DNA of 64,000 nt from Tetracladium setigerum (GCA_031472005.1 PZJY01000006.1:1860001-1924000), one strand, 5' to 3'; positions 23,379 through 34,806 are shown, counted from the stretch's first letter. Notes: generated by a model from the sequence alone, not told the origin. Numbers and translations are program-made.

Positions 23379-24029
23379 CTACCAATGAATCTCACCCTCG
23401 ATCTCATCCTCATCCTTATGCGCAAGGGGATGCGCATTCCCATTACCAACGTCTTTGCCAATCACCTCCGACTCTGGATCTGCCACCGCACTATCCTCCA
23501 CCTGTGGCGTTACTACAAGCAAAATATCGTCTAGAAGGTCGTCCGCCTCTTCCTTTTCCTGCAGGTCAACTGGCATCTCGATCGGAATTTCCTCTAAGCC
23601 CTAGATCCCCCAGTACTCGCTCCAAGCATTTTGAATGCTCTTGCGAGCAGCAATAGCATCCGCCCGCATTTGTTTCCATTCTGCCAATGCCTTTTCTGTT
23701 TCGGCCCTCTTTACGCCTTTGCTAAGTAAGTATTCGGTTGATTTAATCTTTTCCTTGATGTAGCCGAACGTCTCCGGTGCTATGTTGCGGTACGCTTCGT
23801 CGGGCATGATAAGTAGATCGAACATTTCTTGTGCATCGCAGAGATCGCAGAGCTTGCAACGTAGAATCTTGCGATCAAGGAGTGCGTTTGGTGCAATGTC
23901 TGGGTATTTTTGGCTCAGCAATTCGGTCGTCGGGGGTAGCAGGATGAATTGAGATACATGGTTGCATTTGTGCTGTGGAATTGAGTAGGATGTGGCCCGT
24001 GGAGCTTCGGTCGGGAGAGTTGTTGCCAT
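23379..24029 (-). pseudogene. unrecognised coiled/acidic protein interrupted by an in-frame TAG
   Basis: The frame from 24029 encodes 142 residues (MATTLPTEAPRATSYS...NAWSEYWGI) ending at a TAG (23601-23603). It contains a CKLCDLCDAQE cysteine cluster and a charged helix (KGVKRAETEKALAEWKQM). The same frame continues after the stop for 73 codons with an acidic, well-formed stretch (GLEEIPIEMPVDLQEKEEA, DDLLDDILLVV) to a stop at 23379. Either the true protein ends at 142 residues, or the stop is a nonsense mutation, an error, or a read-through site. No intron of normal length can remove it cleanly. The family is not recognised; pseudogene is used only to flag the interruption. Confidence 0.5.
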
Positions 24030-24917
24030 GCCTGGCGGAGGTAGGTAGGGTGAAATGATACACAGGCTCTAGGAATTAATGCATTTAACGATAAATCAAT
24101 AGATAGAAAGGGACTTCAAGATAAGTCGCAAAATTTTCGTTTTCATAGCTAACAAGGTATAGATGAACAAAGAACGACAACGAGCCTCACCCTCCTAACT
24201 GGATGCAGATAGACGGTGCTTTGAGAGAGATAGAGACAATGGATTCCATTTATGAGGCAAATTTCACAAAGCCTGGCCGGCTGCCTCTTTCCCATCGTCG
24301 TCCATGATTCTTGGTTGTGAGTAGGTAAGGTACTTGTAGGCAGGTAGATGTCCCGTTGTTGTAAATTTCTGCCGATCCAACGCACTCTCATGCCATAGAA
24401 ATGCAGGGTAAGTCAACGGTTGTGATTATCCTCTCTCCTCCTCTTTCCCCTCCAAGACCTGCCATAGAAACGACAAAAGCCAGAGTGAATAGGAAGGATT
24501 CAGTTTATGTGAAGAAAAAAGAAGAAGAAGAAAGCAGAAGCGAGAGCCGATGTGAAGTTTGAGTTTTACCATTGATTACATAAAGCTGCGCTAGAGATAA
24601 CATGGCCTAGCCTGTCACCGGCTTGGCACTTGGCGACCTAGGCTGGCAAGCGAGGGGGTAGTGTAGTGGGGTGAATGAATTGACCCCTCCTCGCCTGATC
24701 TGAAATATCTGGATTCTGAGTGGGCTTCAACTTGTATAATTCCCTGATCTCGATCTTTGTCTGACCATCAAATCTCAACAACGTACCTTACCTAATTCAT
24801 CGACTCTTGACACACCCGCCAGTCATTCGCAGTCTCAAGACGGTATCGCGCCCTTTACCAATAGATTCAAACAAACAAAATCGTCATCCTCCACAGATCC
24901 TCGACATCATCATAACT
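24030..24917. other. divergent intergenic before PP28 gene
   Basis: No gene recognised in 888 bp. It holds both 5' regions. A short purine run (gaagaaaaaagaagaagaagaa) lies near 24512-24533. The last 150 bp is C/A-rich leader sequence of the PP28 gene. Confidence 0.5.
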
Positions 24918-25788
24918 ATGGCTCCAGGAGGACCCCCAGGCGCCGGACGAGGAGGCAGAGGTGGAAAGTTCAAGAAGTTCACTCGTGGAGGTATGTCACA
25001 AACTGTTTTCCCTCAGCTATATTCTTGCTAATCTCGCGCCTCACAGGCGGCAAGCACTTCTCCCGCAATCTTCGACCCCTCGATAACGACGGAAACGAAA
25101 TCGCCGAGCGGGACCCCAACGCATCCTCATCCGACGAAGAGGAGGAGGAGGAGGAAGAGGAGTCATCATCAGAGGAGGAAGATGAGAACAAGCCAGTCTT
25201 GACCCGAGAGCAACGTCGCGCTGCAGCAAAGGCAAAGAAGGAGGCTGCCATCGCCAAGAAGAAGGGTGTTCCCCAACCAGGTGACATGCCTTCTGATTCC
25301 GAGTCCGAAGAAGAGGAGGACGACGACATGCCAGCCAACCCAAATCATTCCAAGGCGTCGAGGAAGCAAGCTTCTGCACTTCCAGTTGCTTTAGATGAGG
25401 CGACTGAAGGTGTGAAGGATCTGAGCGTCAAGGGAAAGCAAAAGCCGATTGCTGAGTTGAGCCGCCGCGAGAGAGAGGCAGTACAGGCCCAACAGGCGAA
25501 GGAGAGATATCAGAAACTTCACGAGGCTGGCAAGACAGATGAGGCAAAGGCAGATATGGCTAGACTCAAACTGATCCGTGAGAAGAGAGAGGCCGAGGCT
25601 GCGAGGAAGCAGGTGAGTTCACGCACTCCGTGTTGGTATCGGTATGCTAATCCATTGCCTAGGCTGAGAAGGAAGAAAAAGAGGAGGCCGAAAAGGCGAA
25701 GAAGGACCAGATCAATGCCCGTGAAGCAAAGATGCGCGAAGCTGCACTAGGAACTAGCTCCAAGGGCAAAGGGAAAGGAAAGAAGTAA
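24918..25788 (+). CDS. PDAP1/PP28-family casein kinase substrate phosphoprotein
   Basis: The 254-residue product starts with an RG-rich segment (GGPPGAGRGGRGGKFKKFTRG), then a highly acidic serine/glutamate tract (SSSDEEEEEEEEESSSEEE) with casein kinase II-like sites. The conserved PP28 region follows: ELSRREREAVQAQQAKERYQKLHEAGKTDEAKADMARLKLIREKREAEA, taken in parts. It ends in a basic GKGKGKK tail. Introns are 24991-25046 and 25613-25662. The molecular role of this family is unclear; animal PDAP1 was first described as a PDGF-associated phosphoprotein. Start is the first ATG after a C/A-rich leader. Confidence 0.9.
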
Positions 25789-26579
25789 ACTTGGAGGCTT
25801 CCACAAATTAGAGATTCCTTGTGGGGCAATGCATTTTATTGCAGCGCTACACACCGAGCGGTTCATGCAAGCCTGATGTTTTCTGAATGCATCTGACATA
25901 TTGGTTTTTCTAGCCAGATCTCAAAGCCAGCTTCCAAACTTTTGTGTGCGTTTGGAGACGGAATTAGATATTGCTTTCTCCTATCAGGTATTTTTCTCTA
26001 TGCGGACTGTTTCTTATTGGCTGCGATTCTTGTGGGCACTCTTTCTTGTTGTGATGTTAAACATGTGGCTGTGAGAAGTCATGGCTCTCAAAACGCTGCG
26101 TCATATCCGAGGAGGATATGTTCGTCAATAGAAAATGGATTGGTGCAGAACCACTTCCTCTAAAGATGACTGTCGACCAAACTTGAGGGAGAGTCGTGTG
26201 TGCTGAAAATGGAGGAAAGCCACTCCTTGTGTACGAGCGCTCGGGAGAGAAGTGTGCTTCCTGTGAAATTAAAATTCCAATTCTTATATTCGGGTGTCAG
26301 AATCCCAACAGACTTGGGTGTCGAGGACTATTGTTCATATCTACGAGCGTTTTCAATGTGGCATGATAGACGGATGATCTTACTCTGTTTTTCAACATTG
26401 TGTTATCAATATTTGTTATCCATTGCACATTGTGGCCATGAATCCTTTGAACACTTTCTTTACTCGTATTAAAATGATCGTTCTTAAAGTAACACTGCTT
26501 CCCTAGAGGCCTAAAAATTTAAGGTAACTTCCCCAGAGATCAAGCCAAACCAGCAAAAATATAAAATATAAAAAGATAA
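25789..26579. other. intergenic, PP28 3' flank to tRNA-Gly
   Basis: No gene is supported. Frames at 25942-26163 and 26200-26472 have no domain and poor codon character. The last 60 bases before the tRNA (3' of it) are A-rich. Confidence 0.5.
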
Positions 26580-26670
26580 TGAAGACTGCCCGGTTTGAAC
26601 GGACGACCATTCGGAATCCCCCTTGTGAAGGTTACTGGAATCGAACATGCTACCACTACACCAAGTCTTC
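26580..26670 (-). tRNA. tRNA-Gly (probable anticodon TCC) with about 20-nt intron
   Basis: The reverse strand has a perfect 7-bp acceptor stem (GAAGACT/AGTCTTC) with discriminator A, a D arm containing TAGTGGTAG, and a T arm GTCCG-TTCAAAC-CGGGC. Stem GTTCG/CGAAT fits the anticodon arm and places TCC at positions 34-36, with an intron of about 20 bases after position 37. Intron ends and thus anticodon are inferred from base pairing; the internal CTTCACA could mimic a Val loop, but it does not sit on a matching stem position. Confidence 0.75.
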
Positions 26671-27426
26671 TTTCTTATTGATTTAGTAGAAAAGTGGTTG
26701 TTTGCATTTATATGTATGCCTCGTTTAATTTTTTGTAATGCAATGTGCCGCGATTCACTTTGTAGGGTGAAGTGAGAAAGAGCGAGGGGGAAGGCAAACG
26801 GAAGGGACGAAAAATGCCAACCACATTTGCGGTTATTGAATCACCTTGGTTGTGAGGAGAATTTAATTTCCTACAGTAAGCTTCGAGAGGGTAAGTAGCT
26901 TTCCCTAATTGCCTCAGCGCCTTTCTGATGTTTATGCTTTTAGACTATTTCTGCAGATTTGTGCTTGAGGATTTGAGTGTTAAATTCTACCGCTGCCATC
27001 ATCAAGCGTAGACTGAAGTGTTTGCTACAAACAACATTCGGATCTCCACTGTGCCTCTCCAAGTAGTCACGAGAGTATTTCAAATTGGTGAGAACAAGGA
27101 ATCTTTTCGTTCCCACTTGCTTGAAGATCGAAATGTTTGTCATCGCAGCTCCTACTGGCCATACTTGTAGGAAGTCAAACACGCCAACTTCTGTGTTTGA
27201 AACTATTCGTGGTATGGTTGTGGAGGTTCAGAAGGAAGTTTTGTATTTTGAAATTCTACCATGTTGCCTTCGAATAAATGTTCTCCATGATTGCGGACAA
27301 ACAGAAACCTGTGAAATAATTTCATGCTACTTAATCATAAAGCAAAAATATCCAACCAACCTCACACATCATTCTTTCCTATATGTTTCCCCACACGGAA
27401 CTACTCTTCGTCATTCTATTCCTGCC
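26671..27426. other. intergenic between tRNA-Gly and formamidase 3' end
   Basis: AT-rich, no conserved coding frame. A plus frame at 27085-27471 overlaps the formamidase end in antisense and has no recognisable feature. Confidence 0.5.
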
Positions 27427-29575
27427 CTACTTCTCCTTGAAAGTCAGACCACCGCCCCAACTAACCTCTGAGTTCCCGCCACCATTTGTTACCTTCCCTT
27501 CCTTCACCCCTGTCTCATACGCACAACTCCCCATATCCAACTTCGTCGCTTTCCCCGTTGGAGAGATATCAAAATCGAAGATGTCCATCGGTAATCCCAT
27601 GGTTGTGCAGGCATTGGGTATGTCAACGATACCGGCGACGTGACCTTGCACGGGTGCGCATGAGAGGAGAAGGTACACTTGGTAATCAGAGTAGCCAAAG
27701 CGGCGTAAGTATTCGATGCAACCTAGTGGAATTGTTAGTTTGTATTGAGGCTCGAGGAGAGGGGGAGCATGTACGAAGAATGGTTTGGCGGTAGGCTACA
27801 GTTCTGGAAGGAAGTCAGTAAAGTGATCTGGCGGGGGGGAAGCCTTGGGCATGTCGAGTATTCTATTTGCTTAAATTGCAAGAATTTCGAGGCTGGAAGG
27901 TTGTTTAACATACACGTCCATGTAATGCTATAATGAGTAAGTTGGTATGTTCGAAATAATGAGTGGTAGCCTGGAAGTAAAACATGGTTGAACTTACCTG
28001 CTTTCCATGCTGGTCGACAGAGAATCCCTCGAAAGTCAAATAACGACCTGGCCCATAATGAGGTTCAACAGGTCCAGGGAGATATAGTGGCGACTTCATG
28101 CCAAGGTCTTCCAAACCATTTTTCTGTTGATTCGTTATAAGCGATTCTTCTTGGAATTTGATATATCCGGAAAACGTGTCCGTCTAAGGTTATGTGTGCA
28201 ATCCAAGAATGAAGACTCACCATAACCTTGAAGTTGATAGTGATGACACCTGACATCTCAATGGCACCACAGAATGAAATCTCCCCATCGCCCTGGGAGA
28301 AATGCAAGTCTCCGACCGAAAATTTCGCCCCTTTAACGTGAACAGGAAGATAAACCTTGCTCCCGCGGCTGAGATTTTTGATATCGCAGTTTCCACCGCT
28401 AGATTATGCAAATTAGACCTGCTGCAAAAAGATTGAAGTCATGCAACAAGGGATAATCCACGATAGCAAACTTACTGTTCCGGTCTTCCGGGAATAGTTC
28501 TAGCACCCTCTCGTCCAACCTTCTCCTTAATATCCTCAGAAGCACTTCCGGCATGGACGTTCTGTGGGTTTGGAGGTTGAGCTACAATTCGGTCGAGCTT
28601 GTTGGCAGCAATGAGTTCTCCTTCTCTGGTATTCCATGTATTGAGAACCTGCTTTGATTAGCCCTGAACTGAGAGTTCGGCGATGGAGAGACGGACTTCT
28701 GCTGAAGGTGCACATCCTAGGATCCCTGGGTGAATGAGTCCAGGAAATTTGACATGAGGAATGTGGCGCGAGGTGCAGAAGATTCCCTCAAAATCCCAGA
28801 TTGCTTTGGCACTTTATTATGGGTGTTGCATCAGCGTTCAGGCACTGTATTATTTACCTACCTAGTTTGGGGTCGGGCAGAGGTACACATGCTCTGACGA
28901 CGAAGGCTGACGACTTACGCGGAAGGATATATTTCGTCAAGAAATCCACCTCCATTATTTTTATCGAAGACACCTGATTTCGTTAGCTTTAAGGTAGCAG
29001 CTGGGATGCAAACACGAACCAGTCTGTATATATCTGTCAGCACATGTTCGTGGAGGGAGGGAGTGGGAAACTAACAAATCCCCAAGGCGCATCCTGGTGT
29101 GGTTGAACATCCATGATCTCGACAATCAACACATCTCCCGGTTCGGCAGTTTCGATCTCAAACGGACCGGATAGGTAGTGAATGCGTGTGAGATCAACAT
29201 TTTTCATGTCATCAGCACTATCGTTATTTCCTATCTGGCCACCAGTCCAGTCGACCTTGTAATCTGAGCTGGGATGGTTCAATAATGGAGTATCAGTTAG
29301 ATAGAACCTACGCATTCAATTTTTACAGTTTCACCATTCTTGATTGTTCCCGCGAAGGGAATATCTGGATGCCATCTGTTGTGGAGCTTCTCCTGCTTCT
29401 CAGCTGGTATCTCAAGTGATACGGGACCTGGAGGTGTTATTTGGAGTTAGGAGCAACATTCAAAGACTTGAGAAAATGAATTAATTGTAATTGAACCGAA
29501 GGAATCCATCCGTCTTTAATTAATAAATAGGTAGGAACATAATCTTACAAATATTGCGAATTTCCGTTCGGCCCA
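27427..29575 (-). CDS. fmdS: formamidase (FmdA/AmdA family), 12 exons
   Basis: Formamidase splits formamide into formate and ammonia so it can be used as nitrogen source. Family features are NGETVKIECVDWTGGQIGNNDSADD, IHYLSGPFEIETAEPGD, DVQPHQDAPWGF, TSRHIPHVKFPGL, GNCDIKNLSRGS, VGDLHFSQGDGE and SCAPVQGHVAGIVDIPNAC, read in separate exons. Eleven introns are inferred: 29428-29547, 29256-29311, 29024-29075, 28974-29019, 28812-28918, 28649-28696, 28399-28475, 28124-28220, 27928-27997, 27804-27913, 27723-27774. They define tiny exons of 4 nt (29020-29023), 14 nt (27914-27927) and 29 nt (27775-27803). The spliced length is 1314 nt, 437 residues, with every phase consistent. Three HGATAR sites lie upstream. 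The symbol follows the Aspergillus gene. Confidence 0.9.
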
Positions 29576-30157
29576 TGATATCGATAGCGGGGTAGATTTA
29601 TAGGAAGTGGGGGGTGTAGACAAAGTATGATGATAGAGAGATACCGAGAAAGTTGATGGATGTAGAGTGGGCAAGATTTAATGCGACAATGATAGCGAAG
29701 TAGAGAGAGAATAGGTAATGAAACAGAGTTAGAAAAGTACCTAGGTATAGAAGATCAGATCATTGAAGAGGAAGAAGAGAGCAAGAACATTTATAGATAC
29801 GTAGAAGCTACATGTACCCAACCCCGCATCACAATCAATGACATTCCAATCCTGACTTGGCTTGGGAAGTAAGTGTATAACTACCCCCTAAAAGCCTTCG
29901 CCCGGCGAGCCGATAAGAAAGCACCTCCCTCCAAGCCCCACCCCGCCTTGGTCGGGATATCTACCTTTAGGTAATTGTGTTGTCACGTCGCATGCAGTGG
30001 TATCGTCACCATCATTGTTGGTAGATACGTAAGGTAATCTTACCTTATGTACAAAAGAACATGCATCAATTTTTGGCTACGTTGTTTTGGGTCCTATATA
30101 TATCATGAATTCATGCCTCTGACGTCGGCGAAGGCTTCTTCAGAAGACGGAACTATC
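29576..30157. other. intergenic, formamidase 5' region and UsgS-like 3' flank
   Basis: Contains the GATA-site cluster listed separately. The stretch 29750-30050 has several ACCTAGGTA/CCTTTAGGTA-like patches but no gene. Confidence 0.5.
29582..29695. promoter_or_regulatory. cluster of HGATAR (AreA-type GATA) sites upstream of formamidase
   Basis: CGATAG at 29582-29587 and TGATAG at 29631-29636 and 29690-29695 lie within 120 bp upstream of the formamidase start. HGATAR is the recognition sequence of the fungal nitrogen regulator AreA/NIT2, and formamide use in Aspergillus is under nitrogen metabolite control. That these sites act here is an inference. Confidence 0.5.
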
Positions 30158-31595
30158 CTATCTAGACCTAAGTTCTGTGTAAGGTGGTGGTGGCTCCGAC
30201 GGTACTGCCGACGAGTTACCTTGCTCGTCGGTGGTATTATTTTGTGCCGTTCGGTTTGCTCTTACAGCTGCATCGATCTCGGAGAGACTGAGATTCAAGA
30301 ACTCGTGCTTGTTCTTCCACTCCTGCTGGCTGGCTGCAAATTCTTTGCTCTGCGAGGGTCTTGGTGGAGGGTCAGTAATTTTGGTGATGAGATATGCGGT
30401 CGATGCTTCTGCGATGCCGTATATCAATACTCCTAATAGTGGGATTCGAAGGAAGATGTAAAACCCCACTCCGAAGCCAAACAGAAGTCCTTCTCTATCA
30501 TGGAACCAGTGCTTCTTCTGTTCCTTGGTAAACTTGATACGCGAAAAGTATGGTTCGAGCTTTGGGAGGTCAGCCAACGAGTGAAGTAGCACGATAATTG
30601 AGAACCTACCAATTCTCTCATCAAGCTCCTCGACGCAAAGTAGCTCTGGAGGAAAATTACAAGATATCTCCGAGGCAAGAATAAGCCAGTACCAAACACT
30701 ATGCCCGCTGGCCCCAGTCCAGCAACACTTTTGAAGGTATAAAAACTGGCAGCCGGTAGAACAAAGCGGCCGACATAGGGAATGTAGGAGAGAGCGAAGA
30801 CGGTGAGCGAAAGGCCAGCCTTCTTTCCAAAACGCATTAGAGTCATTGTGAGAGCTTCTGCCGTGCTCTTGGTATGTGTGCTTCCGTCAGTTTTGGGATA
30901 TGTGCGCAGATTGGGATAGTAGGGCTCCCGCAGAGTCGACTGATCCTCTCCCTGGTGCTTCGCATAGTATGTCTTGTCAACCCAAGCTAACGAGTCCATG
31001 AACCTGTTGTAAGGATAAGCCATAGTGCCATTTTTTGGGACATGGGAAACTTGCATATTGTCAAGAGTGGGTGTGATGTATCTCATCATCGTCATGAGAA
31101 AGAAGGGGACTTGTAGAACATAGTTCTGAATGAAATCCAAACCTCCTATTACGCTCTCATCCCATGTTGCCCTCTCGAAGTTGATTACGAAGCCCAGGAA
31201 CCATAATGCAATTTTGATACCAACGACCTATACGCATGTTAGTGGCATCCTCCTCATTTCGTGCTATGGCTATGGCAGTGTTCTCTGGGACATACGGGAA
31301 TTGATATGGCTAGACGGATTGCAATACCAGCAGCCACTGCGATGGCAGCCTGCTTATAATGCTCGGATGTAAACAGAGCAGGATTCTGCAATGCCCGTAG
31401 CGCTGTGCCATTGTTACTACCGAGTTGTGCGATGCTGTAAGGAGCTCAGTACTACTTACCTCCGACGACTGTGAGCTGTGCGCCTCTCAAGATGGCATTG
31501 GGATCGAAATTGGAGACGGCGAGCTTTCGCTTAAGCTCCTCTTGTGTGATCAAGGGCGGCCGCTGTGCCTGTGCCTGAGGGCTTCTCTGCGACAT
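30158..31595 (-). CDS. UsgS-like multi-pass membrane protein
   Basis: The 420-residue product resembles proteins annotated in aspergilli as transmembrane protein UsgS; its biochemical role is not known to me. Several hydrophobic segments are visible (GIAIRLAISIPVVGIKIALW, LTVFALSYIPYVGRFVLPAA, FGVGFYIFLRIPLLGVLIYG) around a charged loop with SLAWVDKTYYAKHQGED. The C-terminus is cytosolic-looking and proline-rich (SEPPPPYTELRSR), including a PPPY motif of the type bound by WW domains of Rsp5-like ubiquitin ligases. Introns are 31403-31459, 31228-31295 and 30560-30609. The start ATG at 31595 gives MSQRSPQAQAQRPPL. Confidence 0.7.
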
Positions 31596-32300
31596 AGCTA
31601 AGGTAATAAAGCAAAGCCAGGCAGGCGAGAAGAAATATGCAGAGGTGATGGTGTTGTAAAGGACCTAGGTAGGGTTGTGTATGGAGGAGGGAGAGAATAC
31701 CAATTGTGAATCAGTTGTTTAAGTACTGTATTGAATCGAGGTGGGGGGAGGAGCTGAACTCTTGATTTTCGTGGACCCTGTACTCGAGTACTGCGCAGTA
31801 CGAGTACTGACTGTATGACGATGCACGTCACTCTAAAGCGCGTTGTTGCCGCCCTTGCCTTGCCCGATAGGGACTTGGTGGCGCTTTCAACCACCGAGAG
31901 CGAGACCTCAACAACCATAACCATCCACCCACCAGCCTTGCACCTCGACTACTGTACAGCTTCGAGAGCAAGACAATAACACGACTCGTCCCCAGCAACG
32001 ACAACGAAGATACATAACAACAACAACAATAACAATCGTCAGTCGACTCATTCTACACCTGTTTATTGTCTCTGAGTGCGCCCGTCATTCAGATCGCTAG
32101 ATCTCTCAAAGCTCGCGCCATTGCGACTACTCTACACAGGCACGGAGAAACAGAACGTCCAACATGTGCCGAGCGCAACCTCAAAGCTAGAGGGAAGCCG
32201 TTTATTCATTAGTCCTCCCACCCCTTACAGGATTCAGTCGACTGCAGCTTCAACCACCTGCCTGTTCATACTCTTTCATTGAGGACGACAAACACCCATC
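31596..32300. promoter_or_regulatory. divergent promoter, UsgS-like / INP1
   Basis: The 705-bp spacer holds two promoters. A near-perfect palindrome is at 31780-31807. The INP1 leader contains a CAA-type repeat (acaacaacaacaataacaat) near 32016-32035. No coding frame of interest. Confidence 0.55.
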
Positions 32301-34233
32301 ATGTCTACCTCCCCGAGTCCACTATCTCGACGATCCTTCAGTCTTCCGATCACTCGAAACACCCCCAATACAGACCCACAACTAGAGATCTTGTTCACCC
32401 TCGACTCAGCCCGCATCGTAGCCTTCACGACCACACTAGGTTCCCCGAGTCGGCCGGGTCGAGTAGTGGCATACCTGTGGACGACGAGGAGGTGGGGAAG
32501 CTCTCATGGATCTCATCGTTCGAGAGTACAATTGCAGTGGGACCGTTGAGGATATATCGTGCGCCCGGCTCAGTTGCATTTCTGAATTGCGCAAATGCTC
32601 TCCGTCCAATTCTACCAAAGTCGCAGGCTTGGTGTGTTGATGGGGATAGCAAGTTTGTGCTTCAGATCCGCCGGCCACAATACTGGCGAATCGAGGTGGC
32701 CAATGAAACGGATGATGAGAGAGCAAAGGTTGATCTGTTAAAGAGAGTGCTGGGAGAGGTTCTTTTATTTGAAAAGACGCCATGTCCATTCCAGAGAGAC
32801 TTCGTGGTTGAATTGCCAGAAGCTCCGGCAACTCCAGTTACGAGGAGGCCTTGGAAACCAGTTCAAGGTCCAAGTCCCAGACCAGTGACCCCGCTGGTAC
32901 AGGAGACAGCCCTAGAGAATGGTTATGGAAATACAACTTTCGGAAAAAGGGCATCTTCGGCTTCTCCTCTTCGACAATCACTTCTATCTAGCCGCCGAAG
33001 GAATTCTGCAATGGACCTTGGCTCACAAATCGTGAAATCGGATTTCGAACCGCAATCGCCGTCGAAACTAATTACTTCCTCCTCCAATGGCTCAACAACA
33101 ACCATATCAGAATTGGAAGAGCCAGTTGTAACGCCACAATTGGTGGAGACAAGTCCTCCTGCTACTGCTGTGGACGATATCGCGCCCGTCCAACATGAAA
33201 CTGAAGTCTCGGAGCCCGAATTTTCGTTGAACGAGCCAAACCTGGTCAGTCTAGCGACATCGACTGATAGTGAGAACTTCAGCGATGCTACAGATGACAC
33301 AGATGCAACTCCTCGACCACGGGGAAGAATCCAGCCATTCTTTCAACCCGTCGCGTTTGCGCCTGCAAAACACGAATCACAACCACCTGCTCGACCTTGT
33401 AGCAGGTCTGCTGCTGCGCCGCCTGTTTTATCGCTCGTCACAACACCCCCATCACAACAGATGGAAGCGTCTCCCCCATATCCTCCGCGGTGTCAGACAG
33501 TAACGATAGTTTTTCATCTAGCGTTGGATCGTTCCATACTGTTCAATCATGGCATTCTTTGTCACCAACAGACTCCGAGCCGTCCTCACCTAGGCAAACT
33601 CAAGTGCACTCTGATGATCTCCCTCTACCAACGATACCGAAGCATTCAAAGGACGTTTCAGAGCTCGCTCTCATGCCCGATTCGCCGCGAGTCTGGGATT
33701 TGAACACCACAATTGACGCCAGTATCAGCAGGAGGGCGTCAACACCTGATCCGAAAACTCCAACTTTGATCAACGACAATAGTGACAAGTCGGACGACGA
33801 GTTCGAGATTGTGACGCCTCCAGCAGTGTTGAAGCAAGGACTTCGACATCGTGCTACGACCAGTAGTAACTCGAGAACACGGCAATTGTCTCCTCTCCCT
33901 GCTGCTGTAAATCTCTTTTCGCCTACAAGAAGACGTCCCCGCCATTTACAGACCGCCAGGCATTTACCAACCGCAATCATCCAGAAGACGTGTGAGATTT
34001 TGCTCAGCCCTCCGAGTCATCTATTCCACTTGATGATCAATATTGCCTCAAAGATTGCAGCAGGAGAATGGCGAGGCATGCTGCTGGGAAATGGGGAGGC
34101 AGTTCATTGGGACTTCGAGGATGAATATGCCACTACCCCTGGACGCTATCAAGATGACTATGGTGTCGATCTTGCCCGGCCGGTTTCCGAATACAGCAAA
34201 TCTCAAATGAATAGTAGTTGGGAGATTGACTAG
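32301..34233 (+). CDS. INP1: inheritance of peroxisomes protein 1 (two single-base frame breaks)
   Basis: Inp1 tethers peroxisomes to the mother-cell cortex during division. The predicted 644 residues (after allowing for two missing bases) show the N-terminal family block LEILFTLDSARIVAFTT, GPLRIYRAPGSVAFLNCANALRPILPKSQAWCVDG, and the C-terminal block RRPRHLQTARHLPTAIIQKTCEILLSPPSHLF, each read in pieces, around a long disordered serine-rich middle. The frame slips near 32456-32458 (GGG; a fourth G gives SRPGSSSGIPVDDEEVG) and at 33473-33477 (C5; a sixth C gives SPPISSAVSDSNDSF). A 47-bp removal (32391-32437) would also cure the first slip but would delete conserved residues. No normal intron cures the second. 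Confidence 0.85.
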
Positions 34234-34806
34234 CTATCAGAGCTCGGATTGTTCGTGTAGATATTTGTATGATTTTACGGCTGTATATTGTTTCAAGGTA
34301 GAAAAGATCCGGTTCTTTTCAAGACTGATGTTTGGATGTACCGCTGGAGTTTGGGCTAAGGATATGGTCATTGCTATATATCCCCGTGGGAATCGGATCC
34401 GGCCTTATTGAAATTTCGGAAATTCTGGTTTAGAGCAAGCCTTGTAGTCAATACTCATCTTCGTAGCCAACAATTGTGTAACTTGTCCAGTCGGATTGCG
34501 TGAATTGCATTGCATATCAGAAGCATATATCTGAGCTAAGTTTGCAGACTTTGTTAATATAATATGGGAACGGCCATACGAGAAAGCCTGACTATTCTAT
34601 CAAATATTTGACTAGTTACTTGTCTTTATTGTTTTTGTTATTTTTGTTGAAAAGAAAGCTCTCACGCCCATAGTGGGTTGCGTGCGGCTGTGCGGCATGA
34701 CGCAGAACCCCGCCGAGGCTGGCGAGCAGGGGTTGTCCATCTCATCTTCATCCATCATTCTTCTCTTCTCTTCCTCTCGACAACTCTTCTCCCAACCAAC
34801 TTCACC
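34234..34806. other. intergenic, INP1 3' flank and SRO7 promoter
   Basis: AT-rich, no gene. The last 70 bases before the SRO7 start are pyrimidine-rich (cttctcttctcttcctctcg), a common fungal leader composition. Confidence 0.5.

Noticed and set aside
27085..27471. Plus-strand 128-codon frame overlapping the formamidase end
   Set aside because: Antisense to a well-supported exon and without features.
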